Positions 7,850 through 16,720 are shown, counted from the stretch's first letter. The stretch is DNA of 64,000 nucleotides from Lachnospiraceae bacterium (GCA_017514845.1 JAFWIM010000131.1:62001-126000), one strand, 5' to 3'. Numbers and translations are program-made. Notes: generated by a model not told the origin, from the letters alone.

Positions 7850-10318
7850 TTGAAGAACACACATATTTACCGTGTATTTAGAGACATGCATTTTTTGCAA
7901 TTTCTTATCGCCAGCTGCATCATGGCTTTGCTGCTTGAAACGATTCTGGTAAAAACAGTGAAGCCTGTTCAGCACTATGATGAAGCGATCGCGCTTCTTT
8001 TAGGTGTTATTTTTCTGGTCAGGATTATACTTGAGCGGCATGTGGAAAAAGACGAGCTTGCTGTTATCATATTGACTATCTTTATGGTTATTCTCGGTTT
8101 TGCCGGCAATATCAGAAATGATCTGGTACACAGCAAGTATATATGGTGCCTCGATGCTTTTAACATGTTCAAGTTCATAGCGGCTTCACTTGGGGCAGTA
8201 CATCTTTTTTCCAGAACTAAACACAACGAATATATTATTCGCTATCTTGCGCTTTTTACAGAAATCGTCATATTTGTCTCAACTGTTTTTCTTTTCATTC
8301 ATTCTATAACTGACATACATATGACGACGGATATTCGATATGGATTCCGCACCTATCATTTTATTTTCATGCGGGTCGGCGATTTTTATGAAGCCTGCCT
8401 CTATTTCCTTATGATCCTTTTTGCGGATCTGTATGTGGAAAAGCGAAAAATAACCTGGCTGTTTATTGGATTCACCATACTGAATATGGTGTCTACCTTC
8501 AGATCAAGACCGTTAGCATATGCCGGGCTCTTTATCCTCTTTTATATCGCTTTCGTCATATTCAGGGTAGAGAAGGTAAAGCTGCGCTATGCTGTGCCGA
8601 TTGTACTTGCTGCGGCCATGGCATTTGCAGGACAGTTCGTATTCTATTTTTCAGGCGATAAGGCAAGAAATATTCTTCTTCGGTATGGAGTTCGTATAAT
8701 GAAGGCCTATTTTCCTATCGGGTCCGGATTCGCCACATACGGAACTGCTGTTGCCAAGCAGTATTACTCCAAACTGTTCCTGCGCTATGGATTCTGGCGT
8801 TTTTACGGGACTTCCATGAAGAATCCCAACTTCCTGCTGGATGATTACTGGCCGGCAATTATGGCGGAACTCGGATTATTCGGAGCGGTTTTTATGCTCA
8901 TCGTGATCCTGCTCCTGTTCAAGCGGAACATAAAAGCATGCAATAATCCATACTCGCGTGTATGCGTCTACAGCTGCTGGCTTGCCATGTTCATTTCAAG
9001 CACCGTTTCTTCCGCTTTTTTGGCGGGGACGAAAGCCATGTTAATGAGCGCACTTGTCTGTTCTTTGCTTCCGATTGTTAAGCAGGCTGCGGAAGCCGAA
9101 GACGATCAGCCTTTCCGCGACAAGTTCGTATCGTTCTGGAAGAATAACGGATTTTTGAACAGACTGAACGCCGTGCAGAGACTTGTCATGATCGCCGCGA
9201 TTTTAGGAGTGTTCTGCATCGGTGTGCTGGGTATCAGAAATCGCGCGAAAATCCAGAATATGTTCTTCCCCTCGACTGTCAGGCAGGCGGCTTCTATCAG
9301 TGTAAACCCGGAGACGATGATTTTCAGAGGCGGAGAGTTCGATCCGTATACTGAGGATATTCTGCTTAAGAACGCCAGACTGAGAGATATCAGCTTCAGA
9401 GACAAGTCGGTCGACTTCCTGAGGCAGGTTATCGGAGACAGATACTACACGCTGACAGATGAGGAAATCGAGGCAGTAACCGGTGAAAAAGTCATAAACG
9501 GACTGACAAAGGTCGAAGTGATGGAGAGCTCGCCGGCAGGGTCGGAAGCCGACCTCTCCGCTTTCGAGACAGTCATGAGCGCGGAAGAGCGGCAAAACAT
9601 CCTGGAAACCTCAAATGCCCTCGATTCGACGTTCACATTGAGCGGAGATGTCCTCAGGGAGCTGCTTAGGATCACGGTGGCAACCGCAGGGACAGGCAAC
9701 TTCAGAGACCGCTTTATTTATTATTATTACACAACATATTCCGGCTATCGACTTCAGGCGACGCGAAAGCTCAGGCTTGAAGGGTGTCACCTTCCTTCAA
9801 TGATGGTCCCGGAAACTATGCCGCCCGTTACCCGCGATATGGTTAAATTCGAGGCTTCGTCAAAGCGTGAACTTAACGAGAAGTATACCGCCTTTGCCAA
9901 TTATCTTGGCATTACGTCCAACAACGGTTTTGGCGGAGACGGCAATGAGGACATTACATTCCAGGGTAAATGGGACAGATATGCAAGTCAGCAGCTGACT
10001 GTCAAATTTATTCACAATACTCTCTACGGTCTTTCCGTAAACAGAACTTTCAATGTGAGAATTGACGGACCGGAGATCATACTGAACGATCAGGGCGTCA
10101 CTATTCTCAAAGGAAGCCGTTTTGATCCGTATGATTATGTCGATAGTGTGCTCGATGAGGACGGGAAGAACATGATGGGTCTGCTGGAAATAGACAACCA
10201 GGTGGATACGAATACACCCGGCTTCTATAATGTGACTTATTCCTGCGGTCCGAATTCGATTATTACCCTGAGAGTAAAGGTCGTGACAGACCGTGTCTAC
10301 TACAGTCTGAATACCTGA
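7850..10318 (+). CDS. O-antigen polymerase/ligase-like membrane protein with large C-terminal domain
   Basis: The product is about 822 residues. Residues 1 to about 430 hold some ten to twelve membrane helices, with the Wzy/WaaL-type signature PIGSGFATYGT before the last loop, and LGLFGAVFMLIVILLLF. After a further membrane helix near 450 comes a roughly 350-residue soluble, beta-rich C-terminal region with repeated elements (MIFRGGEFDPYTEDI and VTILKGSRFDPYDYV), probably outside the cell. I choose TTG 7850 because AGAAAGGA lies 7 nt upstream; the in-frame ATG 7826 has no visible ribosome site. The N-terminal half probably polymerises or transfers the glycan. The C-terminal domain is unusual for the family and its job is unknown. 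Confidence 0.75.
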   Translation: MKNTHIYRVFRDMHFLQFLIASCIMALLLETILVKTVKPVQHYDEAIALLLGVIFLVRIILERHVEKDELAVIILTIFMVILGFAGNIRNDLVHSKYIWCLDAFNMFKFIAASLGAVHLFSRTKHNEYIIRYLALFTEIVIFVSTVFLFIHSITDIHMTTDIRYGFRTYHFIFMRVGDFYEACLYFLMILFADLYVEKRKITWLFIGFTILNMVSTFRSRPLAYAGLFILFYIAFVIFRVEKVKLRYAVPIVLAAAMAFAGQFVFYFSGDKARNILLRYGVRIMKAYFPIGSGFATYGTAVAKQYYSKLFLRYGFWRFYGTSMKNPNFLLDDYWPAIMAELGLFGAVFMLIVILLLFKRNIKACNNPYSRVCVYSCWLAMFISSTVSSAFLAGTKAMLMSALVCSLLPIVKQAAEAEDDQPFRDKFVSFWKNNGFLNRLNAVQRLVMIAAILGVFCIGVLGIRNRAKIQNMFFPSTVRQAASISVNPETMIFRGGEFDPYTEDILLKNARLRDISFRDKSVDFLRQVIGDRYYTLTDEEIEAVTGEKVINGLTKVEVMESSPAGSEADLSAFETVMSAEERQNILETSNALDSTFTLSGDVLRELLRITVATAGTGNFRDRFIYYYYTTYSGYRLQATRKLRLEGCHLPSMMVPETMPPVTRDMVKFEASSKRELNEKYTAFANYLGITSNNGFGGDGNEDITFQGKWDRYASQQLTVKFIHNTLYGLSVNRTFNVRIDGPEIILNDQGVTILKGSRFDPYDYVDSVLDEDGKNMMGLLEIDNQVDTNTPGFYNVTYSCGPNSIITLRVKVVTDRVYYSLNT

Positions 10319-10327
10319 AATGAAAAA

Positions 10328-10371
10328 CGGCTCTGCAAGACGGATAATTTCCGCTGTGCAGAGCCGCTTTT
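10328..10371. terminator. Bidirectional terminator between converging genes
   Basis: CGGCTCTGCA and TGCAGAGCCG form a 10-bp stem. It is followed by CTTTTT on the plus strand and preceded by AAAAA, so it can end both the polymerase-like gene and tagD. Confidence 0.85.
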
Positions 10372-10766
10372 TACTGTCTGTTCAGATCATTTTTTATCTG
10401 TGTCGTTGAGATCTCCGGTGTCCTCGGAAGATATACTACCTCGACGCCTTCGTCTTTCAGGAAATCGAACTTACCTTCCCAGTCATCGCCAATCACGAAT
10501 GTATCAATATGGTACTCCTTAACATCAGTGACTTTCTGTTCCCAGTTTTCCTCCGGAATGACAAGGTCGACATAGCGAATTGCCTCAAGAAGTTCTTTTC
10601 TCTGCTCGTAAGGGAAGTAGCACTTCTTCTGTTTCATGTTCCAGTTGAACTCATCTGTCGACAGGGCGACGACCAAATAGTCACCGAGAGCCTTTGCTCG
10701 TCTCAAAAGGTTTATATGACCGTAATGAAGCAGGTCAAATGTTCCGTAAGTGATAACTCTTTTCAA
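10371..10766 (-). CDS. tagD: Glycerol-3-phosphate cytidylyltransferase TagD
   Basis: This 131-residue enzyme makes CDP-glycerol from CTP and sn-glycerol-3-phosphate for teichoic-acid-type polymers. The signature is complete: ITYGTFDLLHYGHINLLRRA (HXGH) near the N-terminus and the late motif RTPEISTTQIK (RTXGISTT-like). Length matches the family. The start is TTG at 10766-10764 with GGGGG 7 nt upstream. It has its own promoter about 100 nt upstream and converges on the polymer operon. It probably supplies the transferase encoded at 6633-7763. Confidence 0.95.
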   Translation of the reverse strand: MKRVITYGTFDLLHYGHINLLRRAKALGDYLVVALSTDEFNWNMKQKKCYFPYEQRKELLEAIRYVDLVIPEENWEQKVTDVKEYHIDTFVIGDDWEGKFDFLKDEGVEVVYLPRTPEISTTQIKNDLNRQ

Positions 10767-10868
10767 TTGAATTCCCCCTGATACATTTCATCCTGTCGGA
10801 TGACATTATTTTTGTATTTAAGTTTCACGATATAAGCTGCATTGGTGTCTTTATTTCTGACTCACGAT

Positions 10869-10897
10869 ATTATAGCATCCGCTACAGATTTAAACAA
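10869..10897 (-). promoter_or_regulatory. Promoter of tagD
   Basis: On the minus strand, TTGTTT, a 17-bp spacer and TATAAT, with TGC directly before the -10 (extended -10). The implied leader is about 95 nt and contains a small CATCC-GACA-GGATG hairpin. Confidence 0.55.
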
Positions 10898-10950
10898 CTA
10901 TAACTTCCCAAACGATGTTGGCGGAGCGGTCATTATGCTAAATGTACGTT

Positions 10951-12147
10951 TTAAGCGTGATCTTCTTTCCGGTCCGTGTCTTCCGACTTCAGAAGATCGG
11001 AAGCATGCTGGCGAAGACTCTGAAGAGCGTCACTGTACATTTCATGGTAGAGCAGCGGAAAGGCTCGCAGTATGCGGAGAGGACCGAATATTCTGTGCCT
11101 GAGGGCTGACGAGTAAATCTCAGATGAGCGTTCGCGGAGTTCATCAAGCTTTTTCTCAAGTGCCTCTTTTGTCTGCTGGATATTATCCTGGGCGGCGATC
11201 TTCGTCTCCCCGATCGCATAAGCCGCGTCATCTCTGTGCTCGGCGTAAGCGCTGAAAGCAGCCTCTTTTGTCTCATTGATAGCTGCCATTGCCTCCTCTC
11301 TGCGCTCGGCGATAGCTTCTTTGATATCTGCCCCTACCTGGACACTGGCCGGCTCAGGAATACCGGCTGCCCGGTATTTATTGTACTCCTTGTTATCAAT
11401 CACATCTCCGGCGCCAAATGCCTGATCCAGAACGGCATACATGGTGTCTTCTTTGACGAGTCCGGCCTTGGTCAGCCCGGCATCCACCAGGACTTCCGCG
11501 GCAATCGATCCTCCCGCCAGCAGTTTTGTGATCTGATCGCTGACGATCCGCATGTCTTTCTGTATCTGATCAAGTTCCTCGAGAGAGCGGTTTAGTTTCA
11601 GCATAATAAGCACGCTCACAACAAAATCCGCAAAATAAGCTATGCATAGAACAAGTACGATCCATATTCCGATTGCTGCCGGCAGGAATCCCACTGTCGC
11701 TCTGTCAATGATCGGATGAGCAAGCTTGACAAGAAATACGACTCCAAGACCCCATATAAGTGAAAACTTGAGGCAGATGTACCCGCGAAAATTGAATCTT
11801 TCGCTGCTGTAGTTCCACCACCGGGCGTGAAACGTCTTATCGAGCATATAGCCGCCGAGTAGTTCAACCATTGTGGTGAGGAAAACGCCGATGGGATACA
11901 GCATAATAATACTCACATCCTGCAGTGAGCCTCCGCTTCCGTCCACGATAAGATGAACAGCCGCGAATACAAGTACGACTCCGAAACCATATACCGGACA
12001 TACAGGTCCGTTCAGAAAACCACGGTTGACCAGGCGGTGCGCTTTCATGGCGTGAAAAATGACCTCGACGCACCAGCCTGCGAATGAGTAAATCACAAAA
12101 TACCACAGGATCTGATACAGAGTCATTCCGAAAAGTACTGTGTTCAT
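10951..12147 (-). CDS. PF06541-type (CmpB) polytopic membrane protein with helical tail
   Basis: This 398-residue membrane protein belongs to the family called putative ABC transporter type IV/CmpB. The hallmark is RLVNRGFLNGPVCPVYGFG after the first helix (LWYFVIYSFAGWCVEVIFHA). About five or six membrane helices occupy residues 1-200. From about 200 onward the protein is soluble, helical and charged, with repeats rich in Ala, Glu and Lys (AIAERREEAMAAINETKEAA), likely a coiled coil. ATG 12147 follows AAAGGA. No ATPase partner is adjacent, so transport activity is unproven; function is unknown. Confidence 0.75.
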   Translation of the reverse strand: MNTVLFGMTLYQILWYFVIYSFAGWCVEVIFHAMKAHRLVNRGFLNGPVCPVYGFGVVLVFAAVHLIVDGSGGSLQDVSIIMLYPIGVFLTTMVELLGGYMLDKTFHARWWNYSSERFNFRGYICLKFSLIWGLGVVFLVKLAHPIIDRATVGFLPAAIGIWIVLVLCIAYFADFVVSVLIMLKLNRSLEELDQIQKDMRIVSDQITKLLAGGSIAAEVLVDAGLTKAGLVKEDTMYAVLDQAFGAGDVIDNKEYNKYRAAGIPEPASVQVGADIKEAIAERREEAMAAINETKEAAFSAYAEHRDDAAYAIGETKIAAQDNIQQTKEALEKKLDELRERSSEIYSSALRHRIFGPLRILRAFPLLYHEMYSDALQSLRQHASDLLKSEDTDRKEDHA

Positions 12148-12271
12148 GGTGATATCCTTTCCAGTATTCTAATTCATAACTAAGACCCGTCGGAGACGAG
12201 CATATGTTATTTTAGTGTAGGAAACTAAAGTTGTCAAATATGTCAAATATTCTGAGATTTTGCAAAAAGTA

Positions 12272-12280
12272 TGTTATAAT
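12272..12280 (+). promoter_or_regulatory. Extended -10 promoter for the small-gene pair
   Basis: TGTTATAAT is an extended -10 element 28 nt before the ATG at 12309; no good -35 is visible. Confidence 0.4.
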
Positions 12281-12308
12281 TAGTTAAAGTAATTCGGAGG
12301 TGACGATC

Positions 12309-12659
12309 ATGGGAAAAATTAAAAATTTTGTTACGGGTCTGTTCTCGAAAAAGAAAACAGGCGATGAAGACGAAATCATCCAGATTCAGCCTGTCGACGA
12401 GCCGGACCGTAATTTTATCGAACATGAGAGCCGCTATGACACACCGGACTATCAGGCATTTCTCAATGATATGGGCTACATTAACGCAGATGATAAAAGA
12501 GAAATTGACGAAGAGTCCGCAGATGATAAAAGAAAAATTGACGAAGGGTCTGCAGAAGATGCAGCCGGACAATCTGTATGCGAGGTGGATCAGGATTTTA
12601 TCGATGAGGGCGTCGCGGAACTGGGGGTAAATGATGTTTGGCCTGAAGAAGAGGATTGA
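12309..12659 (+). CDS. Small acidic protein with tandem 11-residue repeat, function unknown
   Basis: This 116-residue protein is not recognised. It starts with a short basic, amphipathic stretch (MGKIKNFVTGLFSKKK), then becomes strongly acidic. An 11-residue unit, ADDKREIDEES then ADDKRKIDEGS, is repeated head to tail (DNA 12486-12551, two 33-nt copies with few differences). ATG 12309 follows a perfect GGAGGTGA; the GTG at 12300 is inside that ribosome site and is rejected as a start. It overlaps the next gene by 26 nt in another frame, suggesting translational coupling. It is probably cytoplasmic or peripheral to the membrane. Confidence 0.65.
   Translation: MGKIKNFVTGLFSKKKTGDEDEIIQIQPVDEPDRNFIEHESRYDTPDYQAFLNDMGYINADDKREIDEESADDKRKIDEGSAEDAAGQSVCEVDQDFIDEGVAELGVNDVWPEEED
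12486..12551 (+). repeat. Two-copy 33-nt in-frame tandem repeat
   Basis: The two copies start at 12486 and 12519 and encode ADDKREIDEES and ADDKRKIDEGS. Near identity at the DNA level points to a recent duplication. Confidence 0.85.
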
Positions 12660-12852
12660 AAAGAAATCATATGACAGGGAAAATATGAAGCCTATTCTGC
12701 ACGCCAGTATCTGTACCGGTGAGACAGTAGCCGGCTTCAAGGACAAACGGACGGGCAGGTTCGAAGAGATCATGCTGATAAAAAACGAGGCGGACAAAGA
12801 GCTCTTTAAAGAAATCTACGATATCACGTCCGATCTTCCGACTGAATATTAA
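12634..12852 (+). CDS. Conserved small protein, function unknown
   Basis: This 72-residue basic protein begins MFGLKKRIEKKSYDREN and continues with KPILHASICTGETVAGFKD and an acidic end. I recall similar short proteins in Lachnospiraceae, sometimes misnamed aspartate dehydrogenase, but no catalytic motif is visible. GGGGG lies 6 nt before ATG 12634; ATG 12631 is directly adjacent. It overlaps the preceding gene by 26 nt and is followed by a terminator at 12969. Confidence 0.6.
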   Translation: MFGLKKRIEKKSYDRENMKPILHASICTGETVAGFKDKRTGRFEEIMLIKNEADKELFKEIYDITSDLPTEY

Positions 12853-12968
12853 TCGATGACGCAGAATTCTCGTGACGCAAGTCTACGATGAATGTGCAAA
12901 ATGAAACTCGTCTCTGACATGGGATACAAACCCGCGCAGTTGCCCGGGAATGATATATGAGTATTAAG

Positions 12969-12995
12969 GGACGGCCGAAAGGTCGTCCTTTTTCT
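12969..12995 (+). terminator. Rho-independent terminator
   Basis: GGACGGCC, GAAA loop and GGTCGTCC (one G-T pair) are followed by TTTTTTCT. It ends the small-gene transcript. The 116 nt before it (12853-12968) hold no gene I can support. Confidence 0.85.
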
Positions 12996-13059
12996 ATTGA
13001 CAAAATCAGGTGAAAACTGTTTAATAATGATTCATAAAGTAATAAGCGAGGTAATTATC

Positions 13060-14175
13060 ATGCCTGATAAGAAGAAGATATTAGTCATCAATCCGGGGTC
13101 GACATCGACAAAAGTGAGTCTCTTTCTCGACGAAGACCTGCTGTTCGAAAAGAATATTTTTCACGATGCGCCGGAACTCCTGAAATATCCTCATGTTAAT
13201 AAACAGCTTCCGTTCCGATATGATGTCATCATGCGCATGCTCGCGGACGAAAATGTTGATCCGGCAGATATTGACGCATTTGCAGGCCGGGGCGGCAGTG
13301 CCTGCACTCAGCCCGGCGGACTCACGATCATCGATCAGAGGCTTTACGACGACACAGAAGCTGCCGTCGGAGGTTCCGAACATCCCGCAAAACTCGGCGT
13401 TATGCTGGCCTGGAAATTCGCGCGCAAGTACGGAAAGCCAGCCTACACGCTGAACCCGACGAACGTCGATGAATACTGCGATTATGCAAGGCTTACCGGC
13501 ATCAGAGGAATATACAGAGTATCTCACTCACACGTCCTCAATCAGAAAGCTGTTGCCCAGTACCATGCGGGAAAGATGGGCAGGGCATACGAGGACTGCA
13601 ATTTTATCGTAGCCCACATTGACGGAGGTATCACTGTAAGCGCACATGATCACGGCCGCATGGTCGACGGAAACATGGGGGCTGACGGAGAGGGAGCATT
13701 CACGCCGACCAGAATCGGATCCCTGCCTGTTCTTTCACTGCTCGATTATCTCGAGACGCATACGCTTTCGGATGTCCGCCTTGCCTGTACGAGATCCGGA
13801 GGATTTGTCCAGTATTTCGGCACTTCCAATTCTGATGATATCCACCGGCTTGTAGAGCAGGGAGATAAAAAGGCGTGCCTTGTGTGGAACACAATGATCT
13901 ACCAGATCTGTAAGATGATCGGCGAGATGAGTACTGTGCTCTGCGGAAAGGTAGATGGCATACTGCTGACCGGCGGACTTCTCAGATTTGCCGATATTTA
14001 CGAAGAGATTGAAAGACGCTGCGGCTTTATCGCCCCGGTCAGCATTTATCCGGGCGAAATGGAACAGGAAGCGATGGCTTATCCCACTCTGAAAGCGCTG
14101 CGAGGTGAGCTTGTCCCTCATACGTATTCCGGAAAAAATGTCTGGAACGGCTTTCCCGGCACGGATCTGGTCTGA
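13060..14175 (+). CDS. buk: Butyrate kinase
   Basis: This 371-residue ASKHA-fold kinase converts butyryl-phosphate and ADP to butyrate and ATP. Visible signatures are ILVINPGSTSTKVSLFLDE at the N-terminus (phosphate-1 loop), AGRGGSACTQPGG, NPTNVDEYCDYAR, VSHSHVLNQKAVA, HIDGGITVSAHDHGRMVD and ILLTGGLLRF. These are butyrate-kinase rather than acetate-kinase type. ATG 13060 follows GCGAGGTAA; the frame extends upstream to 12997 without a site. It pairs with the acyltransferase gene 75 nt downstream. Branched-chain acyl-phosphates are also possible substrates. Confidence 0.92.
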   Translation: MPDKKKILVINPGSTSTKVSLFLDEDLLFEKNIFHDAPELLKYPHVNKQLPFRYDVIMRMLADENVDPADIDAFAGRGGSACTQPGGLTIIDQRLYDDTEAAVGGSEHPAKLGVMLAWKFARKYGKPAYTLNPTNVDEYCDYARLTGIRGIYRVSHSHVLNQKAVAQYHAGKMGRAYEDCNFIVAHIDGGITVSAHDHGRMVDGNMGADGEGAFTPTRIGSLPVLSLLDYLETHTLSDVRLACTRSGGFVQYFGTSNSDDIHRLVEQGDKKACLVWNTMIYQICKMIGEMSTVLCGKVDGILLTGGLLRFADIYEEIERRCGFIAPVSIYPGEMEQEAMAYPTLKALRGELVPHTYSGKNVWNGFPGTDLV

Positions 14176-14250
14176 CACCCACCAAGGCTTCCGCAAAGAT
14201 ATACGGCAGTATCAGCAAATATAACCGAATCCGGTACGAGGTAAATTCTT

Positions 14251-15246
14251 ATGAGTATGATTGAGAGAGTTATAGAGAGAGCAAAATCGGACATTAAGAC
14301 GATTGTTTTTCCGGAAGGAAATGAGGAGCGCACGGTCCGCGCCGCAGCAATCCTCATGAAAGAAGGTATCGCAAAGCCGATTCTTCTGGGCAATCCTGAA
14401 CAGATCAAGGCTCTGGCTGCGCAGCTTGATGTGGACATCGCGGAAATTGCGATTGTCAATCCGGAAACGTGCGCATGGACCGAAGAGTATGTAGATGCAC
14501 TCTGTGAGATCCGCAGGAACAAGGGTCTTACCAAAACGGATGCCGAGAAGCTGCTCCTTGATACGATGTATTACGGTATCATGATGGTCAAGCTCGGCCA
14601 TGCTGACGGCCTTGTATCGGGTGCTGTCCGCACGACCGGCGACATGCTTCGTCCTGCTCTGCAGATCATAAAGACCAAACCGGAGATGAAGATCGTCTCA
14701 TCGAGCTTCCTCATGGACTGTCCGGACAAGAATCTCGGCGAGGATGGACTTCTCGTCTACGCCGACTGTGTCGTCATGCCGAACCCGACAGCGGAGGAGC
14801 TTGCCTATATCGCGATAGCTTCGGCTGATACTGCAAGAAGGCTCTGTGGCTTTGAGGAGCCCCGCGTTGCCATGCTGTCTTTCTCCACCAAAGGAAGCGC
14901 AAAGCACGAGTCAGTGTCAAAAGTACAGGAGGCGGTACAGATCGCCCACAAGCTTGCGCCGGAACTTCTGCTTGACGGCGAGATGCAGTTTGATGCAGCG
15001 ATCGTCCCCGAGATCGGAGCAAGCAAGGCCAAGGGCAGCCCTGTCGCGGGGCGGGCCAATGTCCTGATCTTCCCGGATCTTCAGGCGGGCAACATCGGCT
15101 ACAAAATCACGCAGCGCATAGGCAAAGCTAACTGCTTCGCTGTTCTTCAGGGTCTTAACAAGCCCTGCAACGATCTGTCGCGCGGATGTACGGTCGAAGA
15201 TATCGTTCACACCGCAGCCATGACAGCGGTGCAGGCTCAATCATGA
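14251..15246 (+). CDS. pta: Phosphate acetyltransferase (Pta family)
   Basis: This 331-residue enzyme exchanges CoA for phosphate on an acyl group. TIVFPEGNEERTVRAA near the N-terminus, GLVSGAVRTTGDMLRPALQI in the middle and IVPEIGASKAKGSPVAGRANVLIFPDLQAGNIGYKI (in pieces) near the C-terminus fit the phosphate acetyltransferase subfamily better than the usual phosphate butyryltransferase. It directly follows buk, which normally pairs with ptb. Either the enzyme accepts butyryl-CoA or the pair is mixed. The start has ACGAGGTAA upstream. Confidence 0.85.
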   Translation: MSMIERVIERAKSDIKTIVFPEGNEERTVRAAAILMKEGIAKPILLGNPEQIKALAAQLDVDIAEIAIVNPETCAWTEEYVDALCEIRRNKGLTKTDAEKLLLDTMYYGIMMVKLGHADGLVSGAVRTTGDMLRPALQIIKTKPEMKIVSSSFLMDCPDKNLGEDGLLVYADCVVMPNPTAEELAYIAIASADTARRLCGFEEPRVAMLSFSTKGSAKHESVSKVQEAVQIAHKLAPELLLDGEMQFDAAIVPEIGASKAKGSPVAGRANVLIFPDLQAGNIGYKITQRIGKANCFAVLQGLNKPCNDLSRGCTVEDIVHTAAMTAVQAQS

Positions 15247-15403
15247 CCACAGCTGCCCATTTTCGATCACATAATCAAGAACACCTCGGCATTCTCTCCG
15301 CGCCGCGCAAAGTCTGAAACACCTTTATCATTGCGCGTCTGCGATACGCCGGAAGTAAATATTAAAAGCATCTGGATATATAGGTGAATTTCACTATAAA
15401 ATA

Positions 15404-15412
15404 TGCTATAAT
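15404..15412 (+). promoter_or_regulatory. Extended -10 promoter for the DAACS symporter
   Basis: TGCTATAAT, with only a weak -35 (TGAATT) at the right distance. It lies 57 nt before the symporter ATG. Confidence 0.45.
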
Positions 15413-15468
15413 CACTTAGAAAATATCCATTTCGCCAAATTAGCAATGATAGAGAATGGAGGGAGATT

Positions 15469-16695
15469 ATGAAAGAAAAGAAAAAAATGGCACTGTCCAC
15501 CCAGATTTTTATTGCGCTTGTACTTGCGATTATCGCAGGCATCGCTCTGACAAACGCACCGCAATTTGCAACCGGCTACATCAAGCCCTTTGGTACGATC
15601 TTCCTCAATCTGATCAAATGGGTCGTCTGCCCGCTGGTATTCTTCTCCATCATGGCAGGTGTCGTATCCATGAAAGATATCAAGAAGGTCGGCGCGATCG
15701 GCGGAACCACGGTCGTCTATTATATGTGCACGACCGCCTTTGCGGTAGCCATCGGTCTTTTCTTCGCAAACATGCTCAAGGGAATCTTCCCGATCCTTTC
15801 CACAGCGGATCTTTCCTATGAGCCGTCGGCAACATCCGTCAATTTTATGGACACACTGGTCGGTATATTCCCGTCCAACTTCGTAGCCCCGTTCGTCGAC
15901 GCGAACATGCTGCAGATCATTGTCGCTTCTCTGATCGTCGGCTTTGCGCTCATCCTGATTTCTGAGAATAACGATGAGCTTGAGTTCACATTTGTAAATG
16001 TTGCAAATGACATCTGCATGAAAGCAATGGAAATGATCCTGAAGCTTTCTCCGATCGGTGTCTTCTGCCTCCTTTGCCCGGTGGTAGCAGAGAACGGCCC
16101 CGCTGTTCTCGGATCTCTCGCCAAGGTCCTCCTTGTCGCTTACCTGTGCTACATTGTGCATGCAGTCGTCGTCTACTCGCTCACTGTCTCGACACTTGCC
16201 AAAAAGAGCCCGATCGAGTTCTTTAAGGGAATGATGCCGGCTATCATTTTTGCATTCTCATCCGCATCGTCGGTAGGAACTCTGCCGCTCAATATGGAAT
16301 GTGCTCAGAAGCTCGGAGCTGACAAAGAAGTCACTTCCTTCGTCCTGCCGCTCGGTGCCACGATCAACATGGACGGAACAGCGATCTACCAGGGTGTCTG
16401 CGCGGTGTTCATCGCGTCCTGCTACGGAATCAACATGACATTCTCTCAGATGCTGACTATCGTCCTCACAGCGACCCTCGCATCCATCGGAACAGCAGGC
16501 GTCCCGGGCGCAGGTATGGTCATGCTTGCCATGGTTCTTCAGTCTGTCGGTCTTCCGGTCGAAGGTATCGCGCTTGTCGCAGGTGTCGACCGTATCTTCG
16601 ATATGGGCCGCACGGTCGTCAATATCACCGGCGACTCCTCATGCGCCATCATCGTCTCCGAGCTGCAGAGACGTCGTACCGCAAGAAAGAAATAA
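15469..16695 (+). CDS. Dicarboxylate/amino acid:cation symporter (DAACS family)
   Basis: This 408-residue membrane carrier of the GltP/SstT type couples uptake of glutamate, aspartate, serine/threonine or C4-dicarboxylates to Na+ or H+. Family landmarks are all present: the serine-rich re-entrant loop FSSASSVGTLP, the cation site NMDGTA, the second hairpin AGVPGAGMVML, and DRIFDMGRTVVNITGD in helix 8. GGAGGGAG precedes ATG 15469. It has its own promoter and terminator, so it is a single-gene unit. Substrate cannot be fixed from sequence. Confidence 0.92.
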   Translation: MKEKKKMALSTQIFIALVLAIIAGIALTNAPQFATGYIKPFGTIFLNLIKWVVCPLVFFSIMAGVVSMKDIKKVGAIGGTTVVYYMCTTAFAVAIGLFFANMLKGIFPILSTADLSYEPSATSVNFMDTLVGIFPSNFVAPFVDANMLQIIVASLIVGFALILISENNDELEFTFVNVANDICMKAMEMILKLSPIGVFCLLCPVVAENGPAVLGSLAKVLLVAYLCYIVHAVVVYSLTVSTLAKKSPIEFFKGMMPAIIFAFSSASSVGTLPLNMECAQKLGADKEVTSFVLPLGATINMDGTAIYQGVCAVFIASCYGINMTFSQMLTIVLTATLASIGTAGVPGAGMVMLAMVLQSVGLPVEGIALVAGVDRIFDMGRTVVNITGDSSCAIIVSELQRRRTARKK

Positions 16696-16720
16696 AAATA
16701 CTAAAAGCTCAAGGATTGTT

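Noticed and set aside
12300..12308. GTG start three codons upstream of the small acidic gene
   Set aside because: The GTG is part of the GGAGGTGA ribosome site; ATG 12309 has ideal spacing.
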